Source: Rhodococcus opacus B4 (lineage in GTDB: Bacteria > Actinomycetota > Actinomycetes > Mycobacteriales > Mycobacteriaceae). Taken from it: a stretch of 64,000 nucleotides of DNA. The translations under genes were made by a program, and so were the position numbers. The notes beneath the pieces were generated by a model. The model did no database searches and was not told the origin of the DNA. It saw only the letters and a list, made by a program, of their open reading frames with translations. This document shows, piece by piece, positions 25,619-34,364 of this stretch; position 1 is the first letter of the stretch; every line of letters starts with the position of its first letter. Location of the stretch: the NCBI RefSeq assembly GCF_000010805.1, contig NC_012522.1, positions 3,038,001 to 3,102,000 of the forward strand, given 5' to 3'.

Positions 25619-26770
25619 ATGACCGACCTACTCTCGCAGATCGACGACTGGGGCCCCGAGAAGGTGGTGGTCGTTTCCGACCGCCGCTCGGGCATGAAGG
25701 GCGTGCTCGTCATCGACAACACGGCCCGGGGAATCGGTAAGGGCGGAACGCGGATGAGCCCTACCGTCACCGTCGGCGAGATCGCACGCCTCGCACGGGT
25801 GATGACGTGGAAATGGGCAGGCGTCGACATGTTCCACGGCGGTGCGAAGGCGGGAATCGCCGGCGATCCGCACGCAGCGAACAAGGAAGAGATCCTCCGG
25901 GCCTTTGCCCGCAAGCTTTCCAACGAAGTACCACGCGAGTACGTCCTCGGGCTCGACATGGGACTCACCGAGAACGACGCGGCCATTTTTCAGGACGAAC
26001 TCGGCGACCGCGGCGCGGCGGTCGGCAGCCCGCACGAACTCGGCGGCGTTCCCTACGATCAGCTCGGTGTGACCGGCTTCGGTGTCGCCGAGTCCGCTCA
26101 GGTCGCCGCGGAACGCCGGGGCGTCGACCTCGGGAACGCACGGATCTCCGTCCAAGGCTTCGGCGCGGTAGGTTCCGCCGCGGCCGAACGCTTCGCCGCG
26201 TTCGGATCCACGATCGTGGCCGTGTCGACGTCGGTGGGCGCCCTTCACGACCCGAATGGATTCGACGTCGCTCTGCTGCTGAAGCTGAAAGCTGATTTCG
26301 GTGATCACCTGGTCGAGCACTACCCGGGCGCGACCGTCCTGCCCGCAGGGCGTGAGATCTTCGTCGACTGCGACGTCCTGGTCCCTGCCGCGTTGCAGGA
26401 CGTCATCGACGAACAGTCGGCCCGCGAGGTCAAGGCCACGCTGGTCGTCGAAGGCGCCAACCTGCCTGCCAGCCCGCAGGCACTGAAGGTGTTTGCGCGC
26501 AACGACGTACTGGTCGTTCCGGACTTCGTCGCCAACGCCGGAGGAATCGTGGCGGCCGGTGTCGCCATGGAGGCCCGCTACTCCCCGTTCCGCCCGGAGG
26601 GGAAGGCCGTACTCGACCTCGTCTCCCAGCGCCTCCGGGCCAACACCAGCGAAGTCCTCGACGAGGTCGCGGCGCACGGCGCCCTGCCACACGACGCCGC
26701 TCGTCGCATCGCCCAGTCGCGGGTGCGTGCCGCAATGGTGGCGCGAGGCCAGATCCGCGCGAACGCATAA
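25619..26770 (+). CDS. Glu/Leu/Phe/Val-family amino-acid dehydrogenase
   Basis: Product of 383 aa from ATG 25619 (AGGAG upstream). FHGGAKAGI holds the catalytic Lys (about K77) and LGLDMG the catalytic Asp (about D113); ISVQGFGAVGSAAAERFAAFG is the NAD-binding fold; VPDFVANAGGIVAAGV is the family C-terminal motif. It oxidatively deaminates an L-amino acid to its 2-oxoacid, or the reverse. Because the next gene encodes a 2-oxoadipate dioxygenase, L-2-aminoadipate to 2-oxoadipate is an attractive role, but leucine or glutamate cannot be excluded. First gene of a three-gene plus-strand set. Confidence 0.85.
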   Translation: MTDLLSQIDDWGPEKVVVVSDRRSGMKGVLVIDNTARGIGKGGTRMSPTVTVGEIARLARVMTWKWAGVDMFHGGAKAGIAGDPHAANKEEILRAFARKLSNEVPREYVLGLDMGLTENDAAIFQDELGDRGAAVGSPHELGGVPYDQLGVTGFGVAESAQVAAERRGVDLGNARISVQGFGAVGSAAAERFAAFGSTIVAVSTSVGALHDPNGFDVALLLKLKADFGDHLVEHYPGATVLPAGREIFVDCDVLVPAALQDVIDEQSAREVKATLVVEGANLPASPQALKVFARNDVLVVPDFVANAGGIVAAGVAMEARYSPFRPEGKAVLDLVSQRLRANTSEVLDEVAAHGALPHDAARRIAQSRVRAAMVARGQIRANA

Positions 26771-26798
26771 CAGGGACACCGATCGGAGCATGAGAAGT

Positions 26799-28193
26799 AT
26801 GACCGTAATCCCCACCTGGCAGCTGAGGGCGCGATTCGCGGCTGCTCTGTCCTCGATGTACGGCCGTGAGGTACCGGCCTACGCCACACTCGTCGACGTG
26901 TGCGAAGACATCAACACTGCCGTCGTCGCCGGCCGCGACGACGCGGAGCGGCTCGGCGACATCGGCCGGGTGACGGCCGAGAGACACGGCGCGATCCGCG
27001 TGGGCACTCCCCGGGAACTCCGTGCGGTCGGCACGATCTTCGCCGGTTTCGGTATGCACCCCGTCGGGTTCTACGACCTGCGCGACGCAGCGCGGAGCGC
27101 AGTTCCGGTCGTGTCGACGGCCTTCCGGCCGATCGACGCCGACGAGCTCGCACGCAACCCGTTTCGGGTGTTCACGTCGATGCTCGCGGTCGACGATCGC
27201 CGCTTCTTCTCCGAAGACCTGCAGAGCCGGCTCGAGACGTTCCTCGGCCGACGCACACTGTTCGGCGAGGAATTACTCACGCTGGCCGAGCGTGCCATCG
27301 CCGAACGCGGTCTTCCCTCCGCCGAGGCCGATACGTTCGTCCACTTGGCGACCTCCGCATTCGAGTTGTCGTCCGAGCCGACCGATCGTGCGTGGTACGC
27401 CGAACTGGAGCAGGTCTCGGCCGTCGCCGCCGACATCGGCGGAGTCACCCGAACCCACATCAATCACCTGACCCCGCGCGTCCTGGACATCGACGAGCTC
27501 TACACCCGGATGCAGCGACGGGGCCTGAAAATGATCGACCAGATCCAGGGCCCGCCGAGATGGACCGGCCCCGACGTTCTGCTCCGGCAAACCTCGTTCC
27601 GGGCCCTCGCGGAGCCCCGCAAGTTCCGTGAATCGAACGGGGAGGTCGTCGACGGCACGCTGCGGGTGCGCTTCGGTGAGGTCGAGTCCCGCGGAATCGC
27701 GCTCACTCCCCGCGGCCGGGAACGGTACGACGCGCTCATGGCGGAGACGGATGCCGCCGCACGCAACGGTTCGTCGTGGCAGGACGCCGGCCGGTCGGTG
27801 TGGGACGCCTCCGACTTCCCCACCACGGAAACAGGTCTCGAGGAGGAGGCGCTCGCGTATTTCACGTACCGCGTGGGCGACGTGCACTCCCCCTCCGGGG
27901 TGGCGGATCGCGATCCGGCCGCACTGGTTCGGTCGGGAACGCTGGTGGCCACTCCGATCGTGTACGAGGACTTCCTTCCGCGCAGCGCGGCCGGGATCTT
28001 CCAGTCGAACCTGTCCGGCAACGGCACGAAAGACAGCACGAACACCGGCGCCGACTACACCATCGGCTGGTTCGCAGGCGCTCTCGGACGGGAAGTGCAC
28101 ACCCCCGAGGCGCTGTATCGCGCGCAGCAGGACGCCTCGCTGCGAGAAAGTCTGACGCAGCTCGGAATTGAACAGGGTGTCAACTCCCGCTAG
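26799..28193 (+). CDS. hglS: 2-oxoadipate dioxygenase/decarboxylase (HglS/YdcJ, DUF1338 family)
   Basis: Product of 464 aa, matching the HglS family (vicinal-oxygen-chelate fold, Fe(II)). It converts 2-oxoadipate, O2 and water to D-2-hydroxyglutarate and CO2. RVTAERHGAIRVGT contains the metal His and substrate Arg (about H63 and R67, four apart as in the characterised enzyme). RTHINHLTPRVLDI gives a further His and FGEVESRG the acidic ligand. The ATG at 26799 is preferred over 26790 because GGAG is then about 10 nt upstream. It follows the amino-acid dehydrogenase by 28 nt. Confidence 0.85.
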   Translation: MTVIPTWQLRARFAAALSSMYGREVPAYATLVDVCEDINTAVVAGRDDAERLGDIGRVTAERHGAIRVGTPRELRAVGTIFAGFGMHPVGFYDLRDAARSAVPVVSTAFRPIDADELARNPFRVFTSMLAVDDRRFFSEDLQSRLETFLGRRTLFGEELLTLAERAIAERGLPSAEADTFVHLATSAFELSSEPTDRAWYAELEQVSAVAADIGGVTRTHINHLTPRVLDIDELYTRMQRRGLKMIDQIQGPPRWTGPDVLLRQTSFRALAEPRKFRESNGEVVDGTLRVRFGEVESRGIALTPRGRERYDALMAETDAAARNGSSWQDAGRSVWDASDFPTTETGLEEEALAYFTYRVGDVHSPSGVADRDPAALVRSGTLVATPIVYEDFLPRSAAGIFQSNLSGNGTKDSTNTGADYTIGWFAGALGREVHTPEALYRAQQDASLRESLTQLGIEQGVNSR

Positions 28194-28364
28194 TGGCGAG
28201 GCGACTCCTTCACGTCTGACCGAATGTTCGAACACATGCCGTTCGGCGTCACAGGTGCGGAGTCACGGGATGGCAACATATCTGGTCGGCAGGTAGTGGA
28301 TGCGCTCGACGGCACCACTACCTGCCGGGACAGACGCACTGCACATTCGAGAGGGCTTGTGATC

Positions 28365-28412
28365 ATGACCAATTCCCCCGCCGGCGAATACCCGCTGGTG
28401 CGTGCCCGATGA
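28365..28412 (+). CDS. Possible 15-residue leader ORF overlapping the oxidase start
   Basis: A tiny frame from ATG 28365 to TGA 28412, preceded by GAGAGG, whose stop overlaps the start codon of the oxidase gene in an ATGA arrangement. Such overlap allows translational coupling. No attenuator hairpin was recognised, and the peptide has no repeated regulatory codon. Confidence 0.3.
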   Translation: MTNSPAGEYPLVRAR

Positions 28413-29545
28413 GCACGACGAGGACCGGTGTCGCCGTGATAGGTACCGGCACCATGGGCTCCGCAATCATGTGGAGGCTGTCGGAGCGCGGTGTTCCTGT
28501 CGTGGGTCTCGAGCAGTTCACTCCCGGGCACGATCGTGGCTCCGGGCACGGCGAGTCGCGCATCTTCCGGACTGCATATCATGAAGATCCCGCGTATGTC
28601 CCTATGCTCCGAGCCGCACTCCGTGGGTGGAGGGAACTCGGTGAGCAGATCGGCGAACCCGTTCTGACGATGACCGGGGGCCTCAGCATCGGCCCCTCGA
28701 CCGGCGTGATCGTGGGTGGCTCCCTCGAAGCAGCCAAGGTGCATGCCCTCACCCAGGAGATTCTCGACCCGGCCGAGTTCGGTACCCGGTTTCCTGCTCA
28801 GCGTTTACGGGAGGGAGATACGGCCCTGTGGGAGAAAGACGCCGGCGTGATAAGGCCGGAATTGGCGATCACCGGGGCCGCGCGCCGTGCGTCCGAACTG
28901 GGGGCCTCGGTGCGTACCGGGAGCCGCGTCCAGGGCATCGAGGACGGTCCCGGTGACACGGTGCTCGTGCGGCTCGACGACGAGGTCATTCGAGCCGACC
29001 ACGTCGTGGTCGCGGCCGGCGCCTGGATTCCGGGCCTTCTCCCTGCCGCCCAGTTCCCCTTGACCGTGGAGCGCAAGATCCTCGCATGGTTCCCGGCCGG
29101 CGATCCGACGCAGTTCGGGCCGGACCGGTTCCCGGTATTTCTGAGGGACAGTCCGGAAGGGAGGTGGTACGGCTTCCCCAGCATGGACGGCGAGACGGTC
29201 AAGATCGCGCTCCATCTCGGCGGGCGCGAGACCGACCCTGACGAGTTGGATCGTGTGGTCCACGACGAGGACACCGCTCCGTTGCGGGACCTCGTTCGTC
29301 GCTACCTGCCTGGATTGGGTTCGCGCCCCGTGCGGGCCGCGGTGTGTATGTACACGAACACACCCGACGGGCATTTCGTCATCGGAAATCCACCCGCATA
29401 CAGGAACGTGACGGTCGTTTCCGCGTGCTCTGGTCACGGTTTCAAATTTGCACCGGTGATCGGGGAGATCGCCGCCGATCTCAGTCGCGGATCGACCCCT
29501 GAGTTCCCCTTGGAGTTGTTCGACGTCAACCGATTCGCGGAGTGA
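28409..29545 (+). CDS. FAD-dependent N-methyl-amino-acid oxidase (SoxA/MTOX family)
   Basis: Product of 378 aa of the monomeric sarcosine oxidase / N-methyltryptophan oxidase / pipecolate oxidase family. VIGTGTMGSAIMWRLSERG is the FAD fold and GHGESRIFRTAYHEDPAYV the family signature. CMYTNTPDGHFVIG and SACSGHGFKFAPVIGEIAADL follow; the Cys of CMYTNTPD is at the covalent-flavin position of this family. It oxidises a secondary or N-methyl amine beside a carboxylate. In this cluster pipecolate or an N-methyl cyclic amino acid would fit. Starts 215 nt after the HglS stop, with a small ORF in between. Confidence 0.85.
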   Translation: MSTTRTGVAVIGTGTMGSAIMWRLSERGVPVVGLEQFTPGHDRGSGHGESRIFRTAYHEDPAYVPMLRAALRGWRELGEQIGEPVLTMTGGLSIGPSTGVIVGGSLEAAKVHALTQEILDPAEFGTRFPAQRLREGDTALWEKDAGVIRPELAITGAARRASELGASVRTGSRVQGIEDGPGDTVLVRLDDEVIRADHVVVAAGAWIPGLLPAAQFPLTVERKILAWFPAGDPTQFGPDRFPVFLRDSPEGRWYGFPSMDGETVKIALHLGGRETDPDELDRVVHDEDTAPLRDLVRRYLPGLGSRPVRAAVCMYTNTPDGHFVIGNPPAYRNVTVVSACSGHGFKFAPVIGEIAADLSRGSTPEFPLELFDVNRFAE

Positions 29546-29577
29546 CACACCGGTACGGTGTTCGCGCGGTTCCGAAT

Positions 29578-29608
29578 CGAGGGGGAGGGTCGTCGGCCCT
29601 CCCCCTCG
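29578..29608. terminator. Bidirectional terminator between convergent oxidase genes
   Basis: A 12-bp perfect inverted repeat (29578-29589 with 29597-29608) around a 7-nt loop, in the 67-bp gap between the stops of two convergent FAD oxidase genes (29545 and 29613). Purine-rich on one arm and pyrimidine-rich on the other. Confidence 0.65.
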
Positions 29609-29612
29609 CCGG

Positions 29613-30800
29613 TTAGGCGGAGAAGTACTCCGGGGGTGCCGTCGAATCCAGTGCCAGTGCCACAGCCGCACGCGCAGCGACGGGACCCACCAGGTTTCCC
29701 GTCCCGTTGTACGCACCGATGGCGATGACGCCGGGAAGAACCTCGGAGCAGAGGGGACGGCCGTCGGTGGTGTAACTCACGGACGCACCCCATCTCCGAA
29801 CGACGTCGACGGGCTTGCCCGCCATACGTTCCGCTACTCGTTCGATGTAGCCCTGGACGTCCGGAGTTGGTGAAGTGTCGAATGTCCACTCGGTGTCGAC
29901 GAAACGGTCTCGCCCGCCCCCGACGAACAGGCGCCCATCCTTCGCTTGCTGGGCGTAGTCGTATCCCCAGCGTCCGTACACAGGACACGGCAGGCGCTCG
30001 GGCAGCCCCGGCGCCGTCCCGAGCATCTGCAGGCGTGCCGTCCGGACCCGCCCCTGCAAGTCCGGGAGGACCTGTTCGAGTTTGCCGTCCACCGCGACAA
30101 TGACGACAGGTGCACTGACCGAACCGTGTTCCGTTGTCACCCTTCCACTCTTCACGGAGGTGACTGCCGAGTACTCGTACAGGCCGGCCCGGCCCCGAAG
30201 GAGTGACGCCAGCCCCAGAGCTCGGCGAGAGGGGTTCATGGCCGCGTCGTCGGGCAGAAACAGGCCGCGCCCGAGCTCGTCGTCGTATTCTTCGACAGCG
30301 ATGTCGTTGTCACGCAGCACCTTTGCCAGTGCTGTGCAATCCACGAGTTCCGCCACCCGGTCGTTGGCCTCGGCGTCGTCGGCAGGTTCGCCGGGCAATC
30401 CCGCGAGGCGAATGGAGCCCGTCCGTGCGATGACCTCCGGACCCAGCATCTCGGCAAGCCGGTCCAACTCGAGAAGAGTTGCGCGATAGAGATCGACCGA
30501 CGACCGCCCCCAGGTCGTGAGGGACGAGTGGAGGAACGTCGCCGGGCCGCCCAGGAGGAAGCCGCCGTTGCGCCCCGCCGCGCCGGCCGCGACCCGCCCG
30601 GCGTCGACGCCGACAACCTGCAGCCCACGTTCGACCAGGGCGCCGATCGCCGCGAGACCCGACCCCCCGAGGCCGACGACACACACGTCGGCCGTGACAT
30701 TCTGTTCCAACACCGGAAGACCGTTCCACGACGCGACCACCGGGTCGTCGTCCCAGGCGCTCACCGAGTCCCACTGGGTGTCGGATCGAAGATTCGTCAT
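29613..30800 (-). CDS. FAD-dependent oxidoreductase (DAO family, AmaA/PuuB-like), copy 1
   Basis: Product of 395 aa. VCVVGLGGSGLAAIGALVER is the FAD-binding fold; AGAAGRNGGFLLGG is typical of the PuuB/AmaA-like branch of D-amino-acid-oxidase-fold enzymes; GAYNGTGNLVGPVAARAAV closes the flavin site. AmaA oxidises L-pipecolate to piperideine-6-carboxylate, and the gene directly upstream is an antiquitin-type dehydrogenase that would use that product. This makes pipecolate the leading candidate; other cyclic or N-substituted amines remain possible. A close paralogue lies at 59203-60375. Confidence 0.8.
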   Translation of the reverse strand: MTNLRSDTQWDSVSAWDDDPVVASWNGLPVLEQNVTADVCVVGLGGSGLAAIGALVERGLQVVGVDAGRVAAGAAGRNGGFLLGGPATFLHSSLTTWGRSSVDLYRATLLELDRLAEMLGPEVIARTGSIRLAGLPGEPADDAEANDRVAELVDCTALAKVLRDNDIAVEEYDDELGRGLFLPDDAAMNPSRRALGLASLLRGRAGLYEYSAVTSVKSGRVTTEHGSVSAPVVIVAVDGKLEQVLPDLQGRVRTARLQMLGTAPGLPERLPCPVYGRWGYDYAQQAKDGRLFVGGGRDRFVDTEWTFDTSPTPDVQGYIERVAERMAGKPVDVVRRWGASVSYTTDGRPLCSEVLPGVIAIGAYNGTGNLVGPVAARAAVALALDSTAPPEYFSA

Positions 30801-30837
30801 CGCAATTCCCTATCGTTCAGCTCGGTACGTTCCGGTG

Positions 30838-32367
30838 TCAGAGGAAGTTGACGCCTTGGGCGAGTGGGAGTTCGGTGGAGTAGTTGACGGTGTTGGTGGA
30901 ACGTCTCATGTAGGTCTTCCAGGCGTCGGAGCCGGATTCGCGTCCGCCGCCGGTTTCCTTCTCGCCGCCGAATGCTCCGCCGATCTCGGCGCCGGAGGTG
31001 CCGAGGTTGACGTTGGCGATGCCGCAGTCGGAGCCGTCGGCGGACAGGAACCGTTCCGCTTCGCGTTGGTTGGTGGTGAAGATCGCCGACGACAGTCCCT
31101 GGGGTACTTCGTTGTGCAACGCGATCGCGTCGTCGAAGTCGTCGTAGGTCAGGACGTAGAGGATGGGGGCGAACGTTTCCTCGTGCACGACCGAGGTTTG
31201 CGCGGGCATCCGGACGAGGGCCGGTTCGACGTAGTAGGCGTCGTCGAGCTGGTCGGCGAAGCGGGTTCCACCGCCGGTGACGATCTCGCCGCCGTCGGCT
31301 TTCGCTTTCGCGAGGGCGTCTTCGAAGGCGGTGAACGCCGCCCGGTGGACGAGGGGTCCGACGAGGGTGGTCTCGTCGAGGGGGCTGCCGATGGGAAGCT
31401 GCTCGTAGGCTTTGCCGATGCGGTCGACGAGTTCGTCGGCGACGGAGGAGTGCACGATGAGCCGGCGAAGGCTGGTGCACCGCTGCCCGGCGGTGCCGGC
31501 GGCGGAGAACACGATGCCGCGGACCGCGAGGTCGAGGTCGGCGTGTTCGGTGATGACGGCCCCGTTGTTGCCGCCGAGTTCGAGCAGGCTCCGCCCGAAA
31601 CGGGCGGCGACGCGGGGGCCGATCTCGCGGCCCATCCGCACCGATCCGGTGGCGCTGAGCAGGGCGACGCGGGGATCGTCGACGAGTCGTTCCCCGACCT
31701 CGCGCGGGCCCTGGATCAGGTGATGGATGCCGGCGGGGGCGCCGACGTCGGCGGCGGCCCGGCGCAGCAGTGCGTCGCAGGCGAGCGCGGTGAGCGGGGT
31801 GATCTCCGAGGGCTTCCACACGACGGTGTCGCCGGCGACGAGGGCGATCGCGGTGTTCCACGACCACACCGCGACGGGGAAGTTGAATGCCGAGATCACC
31901 CCGACCACCCCGAGCGGGTGCCAGGTCTCCGACAGTCGGTGTCCCGGCCGTTCGGAGGCCATCGTCTTGCCGTACAACTGGCGCGAGAGTCCGACCGCGA
32001 ATTGGCAGATGTCGATCATTTCCTGCACTTCACCGAGCGCCTCGGAGGTGACCTTGCCGGCCTCGACGGTCACCAGGTATGCGAGGTCGTCCTTGTGTTC
32101 GGTCAGCAGCTGTCCGAGGCGGGCGACGACCGCCCCGCGTCGCGGTGCCGGCACCAGCCGCCAGTCGGTGAACGTGCGCGCCGCCGAGGAGATCGCGTCG
32201 TCGACCTCGCGTGCGGTACTGGCCTCCAGCCGGCCGATCACCTCACCGGTGATCGGACTCCGCGACACCACAGGACCATCGGGACTGGACGGGGCGTCGG
32301 CCCCGAGCCGCGCCAGGACCTCGGCAGCGCGAACAGCGAGCTCACCGGAAACAGGAAAAGAAGACAT
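30838..32367 (-). CDS. Aldehyde dehydrogenase, antiquitin type (L-aminoadipate-semialdehyde dehydrogenase)
   Basis: Product of 509 aa from ATG 32367 (GGAG 6 nt upstream; an earlier ATG at 32379 lacks a site). Antiquitin (ALDH7) hallmarks are SETWHPLGVVGVISAFNFPV and AVWSWNTA, the general-base Glu in LLELGGNNG, and the catalytic Cys in GQRCTSLRRL. The family oxidises 2-aminoadipate semialdehyde/P6C to 2-aminoadipate. It precedes the pipecolate-oxidase-like gene by 37 nt in the same operon, as amaB and amaA are paired in Pseudomonas. It lies 58 nt after the CocE-type gene and could share that transcript. Confidence 0.83.
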   Translation of the reverse strand: MSSFPVSGELAVRAAEVLARLGADAPSSPDGPVVSRSPITGEVIGRLEASTAREVDDAISSAARTFTDWRLVPAPRRGAVVARLGQLLTEHKDDLAYLVTVEAGKVTSEALGEVQEMIDICQFAVGLSRQLYGKTMASERPGHRLSETWHPLGVVGVISAFNFPVAVWSWNTAIALVAGDTVVWKPSEITPLTALACDALLRRAAADVGAPAGIHHLIQGPREVGERLVDDPRVALLSATGSVRMGREIGPRVAARFGRSLLELGGNNGAVITEHADLDLAVRGIVFSAAGTAGQRCTSLRRLIVHSSVADELVDRIGKAYEQLPIGSPLDETTLVGPLVHRAAFTAFEDALAKAKADGGEIVTGGGTRFADQLDDAYYVEPALVRMPAQTSVVHEETFAPILYVLTYDDFDDAIALHNEVPQGLSSAIFTTNQREAERFLSADGSDCGIANVNLGTSGAEIGGAFGGEKETGGGRESGSDAWKTYMRRSTNTVNYSTELPLAQGVNFL

Positions 32368-32425
32368 CAAACACTCCAACGGGAAGGGATAATCGATCGG
32401 GACGGTCGAGAGTTGTCGGCTGGGA

Positions 32426-34357
32426 TCACGCGAGGTCCCGGCGAACGGTGTGGTGCCAATGCTTCTGCGCGAACGGTTCTCCGTCGTCGAAGGCCTCCAC
32501 CGTAACGTCGAGGTCGAAATGGGTGGGCGACGTCGTCACGGTCATCGTCGACTGTGTCGCCGTCCGGCCCTCGGGATAGTCGACCTCGAACCGGGCGAAC
32601 GCCTCGATGCGCTGATCGAACGTGCGGAGATCGAGCGTGACCTCTCCGCTGTACTCCTCGCTGCAGGCGAAGCCCTTGGTGCTCGTCCACCGCGAACCGT
32701 GTGCCGTGCGGCAGGTGGTCGTGCGCGCCAGCACGTCACGCTCCACTCTCCAGGTCACGCCGTCGCCGGTCTGCAACGACTCGGGATGCACATGGGGCAG
32801 GGTCGACTCGGGAAGGTCGTCGATCGACTCCATCACCGACAACAGCAGGTTCGACGCCTCGCGGTCGATCTCGAGAGTCACGGGCCGCGGCGGCGCCGTC
32901 ACGTTCGGCCAGTCGTTTCCGGTGACGGCGAGACGGAGTTGCCTGCCTTCGTCGAGACTCCATGCGGTGGCTTCGAGTTCGATCTCGACATCGACCCACT
33001 CGCCGGGCTCCAGCGCCACGGGGTCGCTGTCGTACCCGCCGCGGTGGGTGAGGTTCAGCACACCGCGCGTGATCAGTGACGACGTGCCGTCCGGGGTCAC
33101 GTCACACAGCTTGGCGGAGACGAACGCGACCGGCTGGTCGGCGCGCACTCGCAGCTGCAGTCGTGGGTGACCGTAGAGATGAAGGTCGTCCGCGGGCCAA
33201 TCCCACGTCATCGACGCGGCATTGTCGTACCTCTGGTCCGTCGGCTGGCCCCAGGGAAGCGATCCCGCGCAGCTGTTCCACGCAGCGGTTCCGACGTCAC
33301 CGATCACCGCATGGGTGACGCAACCGGTGCCGAGGTCGAAGTCGAGTGTCTTCGTGTCCGCGAGCGGTAGTCCGATGTGATCCCGCCACGTCCCGTTGAG
33401 CTCACGAAGATCCGGTTCCGGCGCAGACGAGCGCCGGTGAAAGATCGTGACCTGGGGTTCGGCGTCGATCCCGTTCTGCTCGTCACGAAGCCAACGATCG
33501 AACCACCTGGCCATCTCTGCGGTCAGATCGATCCAGGGACCGGGGAGGGACAGCTCCGCGCCCATGTGACTCCACGGGCCGATCAGCAGCTTCCACGGGG
33601 TCCCCGCATTCTCCAGGGCCTCTACCGTGCGAAACGTATTGTTGCGGTACCCGTCCGCCCATCCGGCCACGATCATCGTGGGGCACGTGACGCGGGCGTA
33701 GTCGGGTCGAACCGATCCGTCCTGCCAGTACGGCTGCCTGCGCTGCTCGCTTCGCCACGTGAAGACCCACGGCTCGTTGGACTCGATGCGGTGGCGCCAC
33801 TCCTCGCGCCAGTCGCCGTCCCACAGGGACGGGACCGGTGGCATCGCGTTCATCGCGATCATGAACGACGGGTAGTCGACGAGGTCGAGGGCACGCATCG
33901 CGCCACCCATGTAGTGCACGTCGTCGTTGAAGCGGTCGTCGGAGGAGTAGATCGGCACGATCGCCTTCAGCGCTGCCGGACGTGCGGCCGCCACTTGCAG
34001 GGAATTGAACCCACTGTACGACCAGCCGAACATACCGACGGATCCGTTCGACCACTCCTGTCCGGCGAGCCACTCGATCAGGGACGCCATGTCGTCGAGT
34101 TCGCTGAGCGGGTACTCGTCGGTGGCCAGTCCGCCGGACGAACCGGTACCGCGCACATCCACCCGGCAGACGGCGAATCCGAACTCCGTGCAGAATCGCT
34201 CGTAGTGCACCCGTTCGAGCAGATCGTCCTTACGGTAGGGCAACGCCTCGAGCAGTACCGGAACCGGCCCGTCGATGACCGGTAGATACAACGTGAACGC
34301 AAGCGGGACCCCGTCGCTCATCGCGAGCGAGGAATCGATTGCGGTGAATTCGAACAT
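32426..34357 (-). CDS. CocE/NonD family hydrolase (X-Pro dipeptidyl-peptidase S15-like)
   Basis: Product of 643 aa. The alpha/beta-hydrolase part (1-310) has VDVRGTGSSGG and the nucleophile elbow GWSYSG (Ser after Trp), with a catalytic Asp likely in GWADGYRN and His in GPWSHMG. The C-terminal part is the jelly-roll domain of the S15/CocE family (LTHRGGYDSDPVALEPGEW). Members cleave cocaine-like esters, amino-acid esters or N-terminal dipeptides. No signal peptide, so cytoplasmic. It is encoded 7 nt after the ABC ATPase and probably cleaves the imported compound. Confidence 0.83.
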   Translation of the reverse strand: MFEFTAIDSSLAMSDGVPLAFTLYLPVIDGPVPVLLEALPYRKDDLLERVHYERFCTEFGFAVCRVDVRGTGSSGGLATDEYPLSELDDMASLIEWLAGQEWSNGSVGMFGWSYSGFNSLQVAAARPAALKAIVPIYSSDDRFNDDVHYMGGAMRALDLVDYPSFMIAMNAMPPVPSLWDGDWREEWRHRIESNEPWVFTWRSEQRRQPYWQDGSVRPDYARVTCPTMIVAGWADGYRNNTFRTVEALENAGTPWKLLIGPWSHMGAELSLPGPWIDLTAEMARWFDRWLRDEQNGIDAEPQVTIFHRRSSAPEPDLRELNGTWRDHIGLPLADTKTLDFDLGTGCVTHAVIGDVGTAAWNSCAGSLPWGQPTDQRYDNAASMTWDWPADDLHLYGHPRLQLRVRADQPVAFVSAKLCDVTPDGTSSLITRGVLNLTHRGGYDSDPVALEPGEWVDVEIELEATAWSLDEGRQLRLAVTGNDWPNVTAPPRPVTLEIDREASNLLLSVMESIDDLPESTLPHVHPESLQTGDGVTWRVERDVLARTTTCRTAHGSRWTSTKGFACSEEYSGEVTLDLRTFDQRIEAFARFEVDYPEGRTATQSTMTVTTSPTHFDLDVTVEAFDDGEPFAQKHWHHTVRRDLA

Positions 34358-34364
34358 GTCCGTC

